Source of the DNA: Apilactobacillus zhangqiuensis
GTDB lineage: Bacteria > Bacillota > Bacilli > Lactobacillales > Lactobacillaceae
Assembly: GCF_019656215.1 (NCBI RefSeq)
Contig: NZ_BPLK01000005.1
Location: forward strand, 124,001 to 188,000
Length of the DNA stretch: 64,000 nucleotides
Direction of reading: 5' to 3'
The position numbers were made by a program, and so were the translations under genes. The notes beneath the pieces were generated by a model. It saw nothing but the letters and a program-made list of their open reading frames with translations. It was not told the origin of the DNA and did no database searches. Below, in pieces: positions 48,491 through 60,076 of this stretch. Every line of letters begins with the position of its first letter. Position 1 is the stretch's first letter.

Positions 48491-49586
48491 AGTGGTTATC
48501 TTTACTTGTGTTTTCTTTAACGACTTTTTTGATTGCGTTCAATAATGGTTGTCTATCCTTACCAGCTAAACCAATTGATTCAACGAATAGTTCCAATCCA
48601 ATTAACGTTGCAATCGTTAATAAGATGGAACCCCAAATGGTTGAGATTGGGTATAGCAATGAAATGAATGAGAAAATCAAAGCAATTCCATATATTACCA
48701 ATACCGTTTGACGATGAGTTAAACCAATTTGCATTAAACGGTGATGTAAGTGTCGTTTATCAGCATGCATGATTGGTTGTTTGTTTAACATTCTACGTAA
48801 GATAGCGTAGATGGTATCAGTGATTGGTACCCCTAGGATGATTACCGGAATAATCACGGTAATGAATGTGGCATTCTTCAATCCATTCAATGAGAAGATT
48901 GAAATCATGAAACCGATGAACAATGAACCGGTATCTCCTAGATAGATTCTGGCTGGGAAGAAGTTGTAAGGTAAGAAACCTAAACATGCTGCAACCAGCG
49001 CAAAAATCATGATTGAAACGTAGACGTTACCAACGTTTAGGAAGAAGAAACCGGTGATTCCCATTGTGGTTAACGCAATAACCGCTACCCCAGTTGCTAA
49101 TCCGTCTAATCCGTCAATTAAGTTAACGGCATTGGTGATTGCTAAAATCCAAATTAAAGTAATTGGTAAACTTAACCATCCCAGACTAAATGTTCCAATG
49201 AATGGCAATGATACGTTACTCATTTGAATATTTCCGAAGAAAAAGACAATGATTGCTGCTAAACTAATTCCAAATACTTTTTGACGAGGCTTTAAGACAA
49301 TGATGTCATCGATTACCCCTGTAATAATGATGACTACTTGTCCTGCAAACATCCCATATAATTGATGAGTTGGCATCTGACTCCTCAATAGGAACATTGT
49401 GGCAATTGTATATGATACAAATATTGCCAAACCTCCTAATGTCGGCATTGGAATTTTATTCATTCTTCGCTTATTTGGACTATCGATAGCTCCCCAGCGA
49501 AATGCTAACTTTCTAATAAACGGTGTCACCACAGCGGAAATTAACATTGTCGCGAAAAGAGAAACGATAATTTCGAATTTTAGCAT
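48489..49586 (-). CDS. tagO: Undecaprenyl-phosphate GlcNAc-1-phosphate transferase TagO
   Basis: TagO starts wall teichoic acid (and often polysaccharide) synthesis by moving GlcNAc-1-phosphate onto undecaprenyl phosphate. It is a MraY/WecA-type protein with about 11 membrane helices. The catalytic loops are IDGLDGLATG and YLGDTGSLFIGF, and a His-rich loop (ADKRHLHHRLMQIG) lies near the C-terminus. Length 365 is normal. With TagH in the same window, it supports a teichoic-acid-bearing wall. Confidence 0.93.
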   Translation of the reverse strand: MLKFEIIVSLFATMLISAVVTPFIRKLAFRWGAIDSPNKRRMNKIPMPTLGGLAIFVSYTIATMFLLRSQMPTHQLYGMFAGQVVIIITGVIDDIIVLKPRQKVFGISLAAIIVFFFGNIQMSNVSLPFIGTFSLGWLSLPITLIWILAITNAVNLIDGLDGLATGVAVIALTTMGITGFFFLNVGNVYVSIMIFALVAACLGFLPYNFFPARIYLGDTGSLFIGFMISIFSLNGLKNATFITVIIPVIILGVPITDTIYAILRRMLNKQPIMHADKRHLHHRLMQIGLTHRQTVLVIYGIALIFSFISLLYPISTIWGSILLTIATLIGLELFVESIGLAGKDRQPLLNAIKKVVKENTSKDNH

Positions 49587-49657
49587 AATCGTTATCCTTT
49601 CGTTTTATAATACTATTAATAAATTATACAAATGTAACAGATTAAAAACAAGGCTAA

Positions 49658-49692
49658 ACAAAAAAAGGACTCCCAAAAGGAATCCTTTTTTA
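49658..49692 (-). terminator. groEL terminator
   Basis: AAAGGATTCC/GGGAGTCCTTT imperfect stem and T-run after the groEL stop. Confidence 0.8.
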
Positions 49693-51309
<1,617 letters not shown>

Positions 51310-51339
51310 TTATTCACCCCATAATAAGTTTTTTATTTT

Positions 51340-51624
51340 TTATTCAACGACTGCTAAAATGTCGCTTTCTTTTAGTACTAGATATTTTTGACCATCGTAG
51401 TCTACTGAAGTACCTGAGTACTTGTCGTAAACAACTTCGTCACCCTTTTTAACTTCTGGTGTAACAGTTTGGCCATTGTCTAAGACTCTACCGTTTCCCA
51501 TGGCAACAACTTTACCAGTTTGTGGTTTTTCTTTGGCATTATTTGCTAACACAATGCCTCCAACTGTTTCTTCTTTAGCTTCTTGTGCTTCAATAATTAC
51601 ACGATCACCCAATGGCTTTAACAT
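51340..51624 (-). CDS. groES: Co-chaperonin GroES
   Basis: GroES is the 10-kDa lid of GroEL. It has [20 protein letters not shown], the mobile loop [17 protein letters not shown] and the [12 protein letters not shown] strand. The ATG at 51624, 8 nt after GAGGT, gives the usual 94 residues. Confidence 0.96.
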   Translation of the reverse strand: MLKPLGDRVIIEAQEAKEETVGGIVLANNAKEKPQTGKVVAMGNGRVLDNGQTVTPEVKKGDEVVYDKYSGTSVDYDGQKYLVLKESDILAVVE

Positions 51625-51667
51625 TTTGCTTGACCTCACTTTTTGTTTTTAATGTCTTTTGTCAGTA

Positions 51668-51694
51668 TTAGCAGTCATTTATCATAAGTGCTAA
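51668..51694. promoter_or_regulatory. CIRCE element ahead of groESL
   Basis: TTAGCAGTC-N9-AAGTGCTAA matches the HrcA operator TTAGCACTC-N9-GAGTGCTAA with two mismatches. It lies just downstream of the groES promoter, so HrcA repression of groESL is expected. hrcA is outside the window. Confidence 0.9.
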
Positions 51695-51705
51695 TCACTA
51701 TAAAT

Positions 51706-51734
51706 AATATATTATTTTTTAGATTTAGATGCAA
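51706..51734 (-). promoter_or_regulatory. groESL promoter
   Basis: Minus-strand TTGCAT, 17-nt spacer, TATATT, immediately upstream of CIRCE. Confidence 0.7.
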
Positions 51735-51756
51735 GCAAAAGGACATCCAAATCCAA

Positions 51757-51788
51757 CAAAAAAAGATGAGCCAATAGCTCATCTTTCT
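51757..51788 (-). terminator. rex terminator
   Basis: AAAGATGAGC/GGCTCATCTTT stem with a 4-nt loop and a T-run, at the rex stop. Confidence 0.9.
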
Positions 51789-52420
51789 TATTCACCTTCA
51801 TAGTGTTCAATGAAGTAAATTAATGTTTGTAATTCGTTAGTTAAATCAACGTTTTGTACTCTGACATTTTTGGGAACTGATAAACGTTTTGAAGTAAAGT
51901 TCATAATACCCTTAGCGCCACCCTTTACGGCTTCGTCACATAGGTCTTGAACTACGGTTGCTGGAACGGTAAAAATAACTACTTCAATTTGTTGATCTCT
52001 TAGTTGTTCTTGTAAGTCCTTAACATCATATACTGGTACACCACTTTGAACAGTGTTAATCATATCGTCATGAATATCAAAGGCAGCTGAGATTCTTACG
52101 TTACTATCTTTGTGAAAATTAAAGTGTAGTAAGGCTTGACCCAAATTACCTAAACCGACTAATGCAACATTTGTTAAGTGATCTTGATTTAGAATCTTCT
52201 TGAAGAAGTCTAATAAATTATCAACTTCGTAACCATATCCACGTTTTCCAAGAGCTCCAAAATAAGATAAATCTCTTCTAATTGTTGCTGAATCAACTTG
52301 AACTGCTTCAGCAAAAGTACTAGAGGATATTCTCTTTATTTTCGCGTCATGTAAACCGCTAAGATATCGATAATACATAGGCAATCTTTTAGCCGTTGCC
52401 CTAGGAATTTTAATATCCAA
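51788..52420 (-). CDS. rex: Redox-sensing transcriptional repressor Rex
   Basis: Rex represses fermentation and redox genes when NADH is low and leaves DNA when NADH binds. The N-terminal winged helix (about 1-75) has [23 protein letters not shown], and the Rossmann domain has [16 protein letters not shown]. The start is a TTG at 52420, 7 nt after GGGAGG, giving 210 residues; the reading from 52498 is too long. A Rex-like site lies in its own promoter. Confidence 0.93.
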   Translation of the reverse strand: MDIKIPRATAKRLPMYYRYLSGLHDAKIKRISSSTFAEAVQVDSATIRRDLSYFGALGKRGYGYEVDNLLDFFKKILNQDHLTNVALVGLGNLGQALLHFNFHKDSNVRISAAFDIHDDMINTVQSGVPVYDVKDLQEQLRDQQIEVVIFTVPATVVQDLCDEAVKGGAKGIMNFTSKRLSVPKNVRVQNVDLTNELQTLIYFIEHYEGE

Positions 52421-52476
52421 AATGTTCCCTCCCGAATCTTTCATAACATTTATGTATTTTATCATAAAAACAAAGT

Positions 52477-52494
52477 TTGTGAAAATATTACCAT
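52477..52494. promoter_or_regulatory. Probable Rex operator in the rex/ABC-F intergenic region
   Basis: TTGTGAAAATATTACCAT matches the left half and AT-rich centre of the Rex consensus (TTGTGAA-N4-TTCACAA), with a degenerate right half. It overlaps the -35 (TTCACA) of a rex promoter whose -10 is TAAAAT, consistent with autoregulation. Confidence 0.55.
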
Positions 52495-52589
52495 CCATTA
52501 AAAAAGATTGAACATTTTAATTTATTGGGAGGAATATGCTAAAATAGTGATTATTGCTGATAATACAAGAGAATTAGGAGGTGAATTTT

Positions 52590-54536
52590 ATGATTATTTT
52601 ACAAGCAAATAAAATGACAAAACGTTTTGGTGGGCAAGATCTTTTCACAAGCGTTAACTTAAGCATAGAAGAAAATAGCAAGGTAGCCCTAGTTGGTAGA
52701 AACGGTGCTGGTAAGTCAACATTAGTGAAAATGATTTTGGGCGATGAACCAATCGATGAAGGTGAAGTAACCACCAAAAAAGGTATCACAATTGGATATC
52801 TTGCTCAAAATACTGGTCTTACTTCAGATGCCACAATCATTGAAGAAATGACCAATGTATTTGCTGATTTAATCGCTTTAGAAAATAAAATTCACGAATA
52901 CGAAAACAAAATGGCGGATCCAAACGTCAACTCTAATCCAGAAAAACTAGCTGAGGTTTCACAAACTTATGATCAACTTCAAGCTGAATTCACCGCTAAG
53001 AATGGTTTTTCATATCAAGCCGAAATTAAGGCAGTGTTAAACGGATTTGGCTTCGGTGAGGAAATGTACGACCATAAGATTAGTGAACTATCAGGTGGTC
53101 AACAAACCCAACTGGCAATGGCTAAACTACTGTTACAAAAAAAGGATCTATTGATTCTAGACGAACCAACCAACCATATTGATGTAAAGACCATCAGTTG
53201 GTTGGAAGATTATCTAAAGAGCTATCATGGCGCCCTTCTAATCATTTCACATGACCGTTTCTTCATGGATAAGATTGTTGATCAAGTCTACGATTTAACA
53301 CAAGGTCACATGACTCATTATGTTGGTAACTATTCTAGTTACGTTGAACAAAAGAAACTAAACTATCAACATCAACTAAAGGAATACGAAAAACAACAAA
53401 AGAAAATCAAAGAGATGCAAGACTTTGTCGATAAAAACATCGTTCGTGCATCCACTACCAAACGAGCTCAATCCAGACGAACTCAATTGGAAAAGATGGA
53501 AAAAATCGCAGCACCAACTCGTGATGACAAATCAGCCCGCCTTTCATTTAGTCCAGAAAAGCAAAGCGGAAACGTCGTCTTAAACGTCCGTGATGCTGCA
53601 ATTGGGTACGATGATCAGGTACTATCGAAAAACATCAACATTGATGTGAAACGAAATCAAGCTGTTGCATTGATTGGTCCAAATGGGATTGGAAAATCCA
53701 CATTATTAAAGACCATCATGAAGCAACTACCACTTAAAGCTGGTGAGATTGAACGAGGTACCGGTGTGCAAATCGGATACTACGATCAACATCAAGATAA
53801 CTTGCACCCTAATAAGACCGTACTAAATGAAATCTGGGACGACTACCCTACTTACCCTGAACAACGCATTCGTTCTATTCTAGGTAGCTTCTTGTTCTCA
53901 GGTGAAGAGGTCGAAAAGATTGTAGGTAATCTTTCTGGTGGTGAAAAAGCGCGTCTAGTATTAACCAAGTTATCCATGAATCACGATAACTTCCTAATCT
54001 TAGATGAACCTACTAACCACTTGGATATCGATAGTCGTGAAGTGCTTGAAAACGCCCTAATCAACTTTGATGGCACAATCCTATTTGTATCCCACGATAG
54101 ATACTTCATCAATAAATTAGCTACTCAAATCGTCGAACTATCCCCTGATGGCAGCGAGTTATTCCTTGGTAACTACAACTACTACGTAGAAAAGAAGGAA
54201 GAACAAGCAGCCATTGAAGAACATAAGCAAGAAGAAAAAGCTAAGAATGAAGAAGTTTCCAATACTAAACCAAAGTCACAAAATCAAAAAGAATTCATTG
54301 CTAACAAAGAGTTACAAAAGAAGCAACGTAAATTAAAACGTCAGGTTGAAGACTTAGAATCACAACTTGATGCTGCTCAAAAAGATAAAGCCGCGATTGA
54401 AGCAGAGATGGTTAAACCAGAAAATCTCAATGACATTGAAAAACTAAATGAGTTGCAAGCTAAAATAACTGACATCAATTCCAAGATTGAAGAGATTGAA
54501 ACCGATTGGGAAAATGCAATGATGGAACTTGAATAA
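52590..54536 (+). CDS. ABC-F family ATPase (Uup/YfmR-like)
   Basis: A soluble protein with two ABC domains and no membrane segment. Walker A motifs are GRNGAGKST and GPNGIGKST, with signatures LSGGQQTQLA and LSGGEKARLV and Walker B LLILDEPTNHID and FLILDEPTNHLD. The inter-domain linker (about 240-310) is helical and basic, and a C-terminal coiled coil covers about 550-645. ABC-F proteins of this type act on the ribosome rather than in transport. The ATG at 52590 follows GGAGGTG. Confidence 0.9.
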   Translation: MIILQANKMTKRFGGQDLFTSVNLSIEENSKVALVGRNGAGKSTLVKMILGDEPIDEGEVTTKKGITIGYLAQNTGLTSDATIIEEMTNVFADLIALENKIHEYENKMADPNVNSNPEKLAEVSQTYDQLQAEFTAKNGFSYQAEIKAVLNGFGFGEEMYDHKISELSGGQQTQLAMAKLLLQKKDLLILDEPTNHIDVKTISWLEDYLKSYHGALLIISHDRFFMDKIVDQVYDLTQGHMTHYVGNYSSYVEQKKLNYQHQLKEYEKQQKKIKEMQDFVDKNIVRASTTKRAQSRRTQLEKMEKIAAPTRDDKSARLSFSPEKQSGNVVLNVRDAAIGYDDQVLSKNINIDVKRNQAVALIGPNGIGKSTLLKTIMKQLPLKAGEIERGTGVQIGYYDQHQDNLHPNKTVLNEIWDDYPTYPEQRIRSILGSFLFSGEEVEKIVGNLSGGEKARLVLTKLSMNHDNFLILDEPTNHLDIDSREVLENALINFDGTILFVSHDRYFINKLATQIVELSPDGSELFLGNYNYYVEKKEEQAAIEEHKQEEKAKNEEVSNTKPKSQNQKEFIANKELQKKQRKLKRQVEDLESQLDAAQKDKAAIEAEMVKPENLNDIEKLNELQAKITDINSKIEEIETDWENAMMELE

Positions 54537-54537
54537 A

Positions 54538-54575
54538 TAAAAAGATGAATCCGAAACGGATTCATCTTTTTTTAT
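54538..54575. terminator. Bidirectional terminator
   Basis: AAAGATGAATCCG/CGGATTCATCTTT stem with A- and T-runs, between convergent ABC-F and tsaD. Confidence 0.92.
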
Positions 54576-54577
54576 TC

Positions 54578-55600
54578 TTAATCTTCTAATAGGTCAAATT
54601 CCAAACTCGGATCAGCATTTAAATCAACGCCAGCAAAGACATTCTTCTTTGCCATCACGTAACCAGCTGCCCCAATCATTGCGGCGTTATCACCACAAAG
54701 TTTGTTTGGTACCTTAATCAAATCAGTTGTATCAATCTTGTCGATTGCTTCTTCTAATGCACCACGAAGTCCCTTATTAGCGGCGACCCCACCGGCTAAA
54801 ATCAATTGAGAAACTGGATATTCTTGTAATGCTCTAGTGGTCTTATCAACTAAAACATCAACGACGGCACTTTGGAAACTAGCGGCCAAATCGTTTTTAT
54901 CCAACTCTTCATGAATTTGATCAGCATGATGAGTGGTATTTAAAAAGGCACTCTTTAATCCACTAAATGAAAAGTCAAAGTTATCTTCTTTTTCCATCGC
55001 ACGTGGAAAATTGAAAGTGTCTTTTCCGTCAGCGGCCATCGCATCAACCTTAGGTCCAGCTGGGTAATTAATTCCCAATACTCGACCAACCTTATCGTAT
55101 GCTTCACCGGCAGCGTCATCCCTGGTTTCACCGATAATTTTGAAGTCACCCTCTTCTTTCATTAGGACCAATTCAGTATGACCACCGGAAACCACCAATG
55201 CCAATGCTGGGTAGTTAATCTTAGTGACAAAACGACTAGCTAAGATATGACCAGCAATGTGGTTAACCGGAATCAATGGGATATTGTGTGCCCATGCAAT
55301 GGTCTTCGCAGCAGTAACTCCAATTAATAATGCTCCAACTAGTCCCGGACCATAGGTTACGGCAATTGCATCGATGTCATCGTAAGAAATATCAGCTTGC
55401 TTCATTGCATCTTCAACACAGATAGTGATTTGTTCAATATGATGTCTACTTGCGACTTCTGGGACGACCCCACCAAATCGCTTGTGACTTTTAATTTGCG
55501 TTGCAACAACGTTTGATAATATTTTTTCGCCATCCTCGATAATGGCCACACTAGTTTCATCACAACTAGATTCAAAAGACATAATTATATGTGGTTGCAC
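54578..55600 (-). CDS. tsaD: tRNA t6A threonylcarbamoyltransferase TsaD
   Basis: TsaD transfers the threonylcarbamoyl group from the AMP intermediate to tRNA A37. It has [12 protein letters not shown], the metal-binding HIAGH (His114, His118), [10 protein letters not shown] and [11 protein letters not shown]. Length 340 is normal. The start is a GTG at 55600, 7 nt after GAGG. It is the last gene of tsaB-rimI-tsaD. Confidence 0.95.
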   Translation of the reverse strand: MQPHIIMSFESSCDETSVAIIEDGEKILSNVVATQIKSHKRFGGVVPEVASRHHIEQITICVEDAMKQADISYDDIDAIAVTYGPGLVGALLIGVTAAKTIAWAHNIPLIPVNHIAGHILASRFVTKINYPALALVVSGGHTELVLMKEEGDFKIIGETRDDAAGEAYDKVGRVLGINYPAGPKVDAMAADGKDTFNFPRAMEKEDNFDFSFSGLKSAFLNTTHHADQIHEELDKNDLAASFQSAVVDVLVDKTTRALQEYPVSQLILAGGVAANKGLRGALEEAIDKIDTTDLIKVPNKLCGDNAAMIGAAGYVMAKKNVFAGVDLNADPSLEFDLLED

Positions 55601-55617
55601 AAAAAAACCTCGTTTCT

Positions 55618-56217
55618 TTAAATTCCAAAATTATTTGGAATAGTTTCGTATAGACTTAAATCTAAAACCATATCAACGGCATCTTCATGATCACCGTCAT
55701 AGTAACCCTTCTTAACACCAACTTGTTTGAATCCTAAGTCAGAATATAATCTTTGAGCCTTTACATTACTAATTCGTACTTCTAAAGAAACCGTCTTATA
55801 GTTCAATTGACGAGCCTTCTTGATAATCTTAGCGATTAAGAAGTAGCCAAGGCCACGTTCTTGATATTCCGGCTTTACAGCGACGTTTGAGATGTGACAG
55901 TCGCCTTGCTTATCGTTCAAAGAACTACCAATAAACGCTACTAGTTCGTCTTTTTGACGTAATAGTAGGTAAAAACGATCCAAACGTGGCTTTAATTCTG
56001 GTAAAAAGGCTTCGTCAGTCCATGGTGCTTTACCATCGTAGACATCGCGCTCAATTTCAACCATTTCTGGAATATCAGTAACCATCGCCTTAGCCAAGTA
56101 GAATTTGTCGCCGTTAATCTTAACGATGTGGTTCTTGATGTTCAAGTGTTCCTTTTTCATTAGGTGCGCCGTATTCACAAATTTTTTCTGATACCAATTA
56201 ATTAACTTTTTCAACAT
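55618..56217 (-). CDS. rimI: Ribosomal-protein-alanine N-acetyltransferase RimI
   Basis: A GNAT enzyme of the RimI type that acetylates the N-terminus of ribosomal protein S18 or other proteins. The acetyl-CoA loop is [19 protein letters not shown], and the [18 protein letters not shown] end is typical. It is 199 residues, about 50 longer than the E. coli enzyme because of a basic N-terminal extension. The start overlaps tsaB by 20 nt, so translation is coupled. Confidence 0.88.
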   Translation of the reverse strand: MLKKLINWYQKKFVNTAHLMKKEHLNIKNHIVKINGDKFYLAKAMVTDIPEMVEIERDVYDGKAPWTDEAFLPELKPRLDRFYLLLRQKDELVAFIGSSLNDKQGDCHISNVAVKPEYQERGLGYFLIAKIIKKARQLNYKTVSLEVRISNVKAQRLYSDLGFKQVGVKKGYYDGDHEDAVDMVLDLSLYETIPNNFGI

Positions 56218-56926
56218 ATGAAGTAACTTCTTCCCCGGGATGATTTTGTTTCCAATCTGCTTCAGCTTTAGTTAAACGTAAATATCTTGGTACAAATGCA
56301 TGAATGTCTTCAACAGGTGATAAGGTTTGTCCATATAAACCTAATCTAGCTGCTTGTGGCAAGTTATCAAAGCTATCAGTAAAGATAAGATTGTCACCGA
56401 ACTTCTTCTCCAATGCATCTTTAAAATGTGGTGCGTCGGTCCCGACAGCATATACTGTCTTGTCTTTGCTATCAATTCTGTCTAACCACTTATCAAAGTC
56501 GGTATGGCAGTCTTCTAAGACATTTTCTGGAACACCATTCTTAATTTCGTAAAGTCCAGAAAAGACGTTATTGTTTCTAGCATCAAAAATTGGCATTACA
56601 AGGCTACCTTCTTGCTTGATGTTTAGAGCTAAGGTTTGCAAACTTGATACCCCTACTAATTCAATTCCTAAGGTGTATGCCAAAGTTTTAGCTGTGGCAG
56701 TCGCAATTCTAATTCCAGTGTATGATCCTGGACCGTCTGCCACCACAACTCTTTTTAAATCCGATGGTGTTAAGTCCACCTTTGTCATTAGTTCATCAAT
56801 AATGGGAAGTAAATATTCCGCATGCTTTTGATGAACAGTAGTTGTTTCTGTCGCTAATATTTGATCATCATCCAAAATAGCAACAGTTAGTTGTCGATTG
56901 GATGTATCTAAAGACAATACTTTCAT
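56198..56926 (-). CDS. tsaB: tRNA t6A biosynthesis protein TsaB
   Basis: TsaB is the TsaD paralogue and dimer partner in t6A synthesis. It has MKVLSLDTSNRQLTVAI, VVADGPGSYTGIRIATATAKTLAY and the ASKH-fold core to residue 242. I chose the ATG at 56926 because it gives the family's usual start; upstream residues to 56971 look like leader. It is the first gene of tsaB-rimI-tsaD. Confidence 0.93.
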   Translation of the reverse strand: MKVLSLDTSNRQLTVAILDDDQILATETTTVHQKHAEYLLPIIDELMTKVDLTPSDLKRVVVADGPGSYTGIRIATATAKTLAYTLGIELVGVSSLQTLALNIKQEGSLVMPIFDARNNNVFSGLYEIKNGVPENVLEDCHTDFDKWLDRIDSKDKTVYAVGTDAPHFKDALEKKFGDNLIFTDSFDNLPQAARLGLYGQTLSPVEDIHAFVPRYLRLTKAEADWKQNHPGEEVTSYVEKVN

Positions 56927-56982
56927 CCTGTTTTTCCGTCTCCCTAATAACTTTATTAATGTACGTAACAATTCTAAAACAA

Positions 56983-56991
56983 ATTATAACA
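56983..56991 (-). promoter_or_regulatory. tsaB operon promoter
   Basis: Minus-strand TGTTATAAT extended -10, lying directly in the T-run of the fatA terminator. No good -35 is visible. Confidence 0.5.
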
Positions 56992-57035
56992 AAAAAATAG
57001 GTGTCTCCATAATAAAAATGAACACACCCGAAAAT
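56990..57035 (-). terminator. fatA terminator
   Basis: GGTGTGTTC/GGAGACACC imperfect stem around an AT loop, then seven T on the minus strand, after the fatA stop. Confidence 0.65.
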
Positions 57036-57037
57036 AT

Positions 57038-57796
57038 TTAATCATTTTTGCGCCAAGTAATGTTGGCGATTGCAGAATGACTGTCGCCACTCATGATTTC
57101 ATGCTTAGTTAGAATTGAACCGTCATCTTGTTCTTCCATGTCATAATAACTTTCTACGGTTGAACCATATTTAACTTCATTTTCGTATCTTAATAGGAAA
57201 TGAGTTGGGGTATGATTGGTCAAGAAATCAGCAGGTAAAACATTAACCATCCAATCCATGTAGTGAGCATTGTTTACGTGTTGGTTTGAATCAATATCTG
57301 TGTATCTAACGCGGAAGCTTTGCTTAGTTTCTTCGTTGTATTGCACCTTTCGTGGCTTAGGCATCTTTGGAACTTGGTTAACCTTTTCAGCACCAAATGG
57401 TTCGACGGTTTCCTTTGGAATAGAAGCAATCTTTCTTTCCTTGTAGTTCATTGCTGCCCATAGACCAGTCATGTGCATTAACACTTCACCAGATTCACTT
57501 TCGATAGTGAATTCACGGTAAGCAAAGTACTTGTTGTAAGACTTTGATTTGGTGTTAATGGTGATATTTTCATCAACCACTGGCATACGATTAATATGCA
57601 CATCGTATTGAATAACAACCCAAGTAACGCCGAACTGGCGAACGAATTCAGCACCGACACCAAGTTTATCACTATGATCTTCTGAGGCTAGGATGATAAC
57701 ATCTAGCATCATCGCAATGGTCATACGACGGGTAAAGTCAGCTTCGTAGTAAGTAACTCGATGTTTTTCACTAAAAACAGTTGGTTGGTTTTCCAT
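57038..57796 (-). CDS. Acyl-ACP thioesterase (FatA-like)
   Basis: A double hot-dog thioesterase of 252 residues that releases fatty acids from acyl carrier protein. The N-terminal half has TYYEADFTRRMTIAMMLDVI and FGVTWVVIQYDVHI. The C-terminal half has YTDIDSNQHVNNAHYMDWM, with the Asn/His pair of plant-type acyl-ACP thioesterases. It lies between rsmI and the tsaB operon, at the end of the dnaX-led gene string. Confidence 0.88.
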   Translation of the reverse strand: MENQPTVFSEKHRVTYYEADFTRRMTIAMMLDVIILASEDHSDKLGVGAEFVRQFGVTWVVIQYDVHINRMPVVDENITINTKSKSYNKYFAYREFTIESESGEVLMHMTGLWAAMNYKERKIASIPKETVEPFGAEKVNQVPKMPKPRKVQYNEETKQSFRVRYTDIDSNQHVNNAHYMDWMVNVLPADFLTNHTPTHFLLRYENEVKYGSTVESYYDMEEQDDGSILTKHEIMSGDSHSAIANITWRKND

Positions 57797-57808
57797 TATT
57801 ATTCACTC

Positions 57809-58687
57809 CTAGATTTCGTGATAGATATTGTAAATTTCTTGTTTCTTTACTTTGTGTAGCTTAGCTACTTCTTTGATTGCGGCATTGGTCTTCATGCCCT
57901 TACCAATAAACAAATCAACTTGTTCTTGGACGGATAATCCAGCCAACTCATCTTGTTCTTTGCTTTCTTGTGTGGCGTTCTTATTACCATCAACAATCAC
58001 CACAAATTCACCACGAACTTGATTAGTTTCGGTCCATTCTATTAATTCAGAGATTGTGCCACGGTCGAATTCTTCGAACTTCTTGGTTAATTCTCTGCAC
58101 AATACCGCCTGACGGTCAGAACCGAACACCTTTTGCATATTCTTAAGAGTTTTGTTTAAACGATGAGGAGCTTCATAGAAAATTAACGTTTCACTATGTT
58201 TATTTAGTTCCTCTAATTCGCTAATCTGATCACTATTCTTTCGATTTAAAAATCCAAAGAAATAAAATGGCTGTGGAATTAATCCAGATGCAATCAACGC
58301 TGTTAAACCAGCATTAGCTCCGGGAAGTGGGACAACATTAATATTATTATCAACACATGCTTTTACTAGTTCCTGACCGGGATCACTAATTGATGGCATC
58401 CCTGCGTCACTAACTTGTGCAACACTTTGTCCTTCATTTAAAGTTTGCACCAACTCATCAATACGGTAGTCTTTGTTATCTTCTCTAAAACTGATTTTTC
58501 TGGTGTCAATTTCAAAATGATTCAACAATTGTTGAGTATGACTTGGGTTTTCCGCAGCAATTAAATCCACTTCTTCTAGCGTTTTAATTGCACGAAAAGT
58601 CATGTCATCTAGGTTCCCGATTGGTGTTGGAACTAGATATAATATTCCTTTATCTTGGTTAGCGTTAAAGCTATGTTGTTCTTGCAC
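57809..58687 (-). CDS. rsmI: 16S rRNA (cytidine-1402 2'-O)-methyltransferase RsmI
   Basis: RsmI methylates the ribose of C1402 in the 16S rRNA decoding centre, using SAM. It has LYLVPTPIGNLDDMTFRAI, the SDAGMPSISDPG loop, VVPLPGANAGLTALIASG and FYEAPHRL. Length 292 is normal. The start is a GTG at 58687 after GGAGGAG. It follows yabA by 15 nt. Confidence 0.95.
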   Translation of the reverse strand: MQEQHSFNANQDKGILYLVPTPIGNLDDMTFRAIKTLEEVDLIAAENPSHTQQLLNHFEIDTRKISFREDNKDYRIDELVQTLNEGQSVAQVSDAGMPSISDPGQELVKACVDNNINVVPLPGANAGLTALIASGLIPQPFYFFGFLNRKNSDQISELEELNKHSETLIFYEAPHRLNKTLKNMQKVFGSDRQAVLCRELTKKFEEFDRGTISELIEWTETNQVRGEFVVIVDGNKNATQESKEQDELAGLSVQEQVDLFIGKGMKTNAAIKEVAKLHKVKKQEIYNIYHEI

Positions 58688-58702
58688 TTGGACTCCTCCA
58701 GA

Positions 58703-59038
58703 TTAACGATTTAAGATTTCATTACAGAAAATACAACTTTCATCGTTTTCACGATGTGATCCATAAAATTCGATGCAGACATGGAATCCTTCGTTAAATA
58801 AGTGTTCCAAGTTTTCACGAGATTTAGATGAACGTGGTCTGCTCTTCTTATTATCACTTGCCACATTTTCTTTTTGTTCATTGATGAAATCGTGTAGGTG
58901 TTGGTTTTCAATTCTAAGTTCGGCATTTTCTTCCATTACTTCGGTTAGTGCCTTTCGAACTTCGGTAAATTGACTCAACATTAATTCAGTTTGTGATTCT
59001 AAATCCTTGATTCCATCATATAATTCACGTTTCTCCAA
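58703..59038 (-). CDS. yabA: Replication initiation control protein YabA
   Basis: YabA restrains initiation by binding DnaA and the DnaN clamp. An N-terminal leucine-zipper coiled coil (about 1-60) is followed by a variable linker and a C-terminal zinc module with HVCIEFYGSHR and CIFCNEIL. Length 111 is normal. The start is a TTG at 59038 after GGGGTGA. It lies between holB and rsmI, as in Bacillus. Confidence 0.93.
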   Translation of the reverse strand: MEKRELYDGIKDLESQTELMLSQFTEVRKALTEVMEENAELRIENQHLHDFINEQKENVASDNKKSRPRSSKSRENLEHLFNEGFHVCIEFYGSHRENDESCIFCNEILNR

Positions 59039-59053
59039 ACAATTTCACCCCAT

Positions 59054-60064
59054 TTAACTATTTAGTATTTTCATAATTTTTAATGTAGTAGCCTCTAATA
59101 TGTTTTGGAAACTAACATTAACTGCCATTTGGTTGTTGCAGTTTAAGATTACTTCCATAATTTGAATTAGCTTGGCCTCGTTGATACTTTCGCTTAGTTG
59201 TTCAATGTTTTGGGCTTGTTTTGGAAAGTTGTAGTCCTTGCTTCCAGTATACTTAGCATCTAAAACATCTTCAAATATTGAAAGTAGCATATCAATGACT
59301 ACTTGACGTTTACTATTATCACTAACTAACGGCATGATATTACTTTGTATCAAAACAAATGAAGTATTATCCCTTTGTACCAGCATGTTAAACCATTGAC
59401 TAATCGCAGAAATCGTCTTAGTCAGCCATTCGTCTTCCTGCCACTCTTTAACGGTCGACATTTGGTTGGTTAGTCGTTTAATAATTTTAAACTGACTGGG
59501 AATTACACCCAGGTTAGTTAACTCCTCGTTAAACATTTTAGTATTTAAAGGATTTAAATCAACCACCTGGGTTCTAGAGATAATGGTTGGTAGTATTAAA
59601 TTTTTATTGGTCGTTAGTAGAAACGAAACTATATTAGCACCAGGTTCTTCAATAAACTTTAATAAGCTATTTGCTGCTCCTGTCGTCATTTTTTCGGCAT
59701 CACATACAATGAAGAACTTTTTGTTACCTTCCAAACCACTCTTGGAAAATTCAGACTTCAAGTATCTAATTTGATCAACCTTGATACTTAGTCCATCTGG
59801 TTTGATGATTACAACATCCGGATGTTGTTGTTCTGCGATTCTACGACATTCATCACAATGTCCACAGGGCATTGAATCATCGGAAACGTTTTTACAAAAC
59901 ATTCTCATTGTTATAAACAACGCTAATGACAACTTTCCGACCCCTTCTTCACCATTAAACAGGTAAGAATGAGATAATTCGTGATTGTTAACCACTTGTA
60001 AAAATCTGTCCATCAGTGGCTTTTGCTTTTGCTCAGTCTCTGCAATCACTTGATTTTCGGTCAT
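59054..60064 (-). CDS. holB: DNA polymerase III delta' subunit
   Basis: HolB is the delta' clamp-loader subunit. It has SYLFNGEEGVGKLSLALF (a P-loop-like element), zinc cysteines (CKNVSDDSMPCGHCDEC), SLLKFIEEPGANI and the SRT sensor motif in TIISRTQVVDL. Length 336 is normal. It is flanked by darA and yabA. Confidence 0.93.
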   Translation of the reverse strand: MTENQVIAETEQKQKPLMDRFLQVVNNHELSHSYLFNGEEGVGKLSLALFITMRMFCKNVSDDSMPCGHCDECRRIAEQQHPDVVIIKPDGLSIKVDQIRYLKSEFSKSGLEGNKKFFIVCDAEKMTTGAANSLLKFIEEPGANIVSFLLTTNKNLILPTIISRTQVVDLNPLNTKMFNEELTNLGVIPSQFKIIKRLTNQMSTVKEWQEDEWLTKTISAISQWFNMLVQRDNTSFVLIQSNIMPLVSDNSKRQVVIDMLLSIFEDVLDAKYTGSKDYNFPKQAQNIEQLSESINEAKLIQIMEVILNCNNQMAVNVSFQNILEATTLKIMKILNS

Positions 60065-60076
60065 GTTCTTCCCCCA

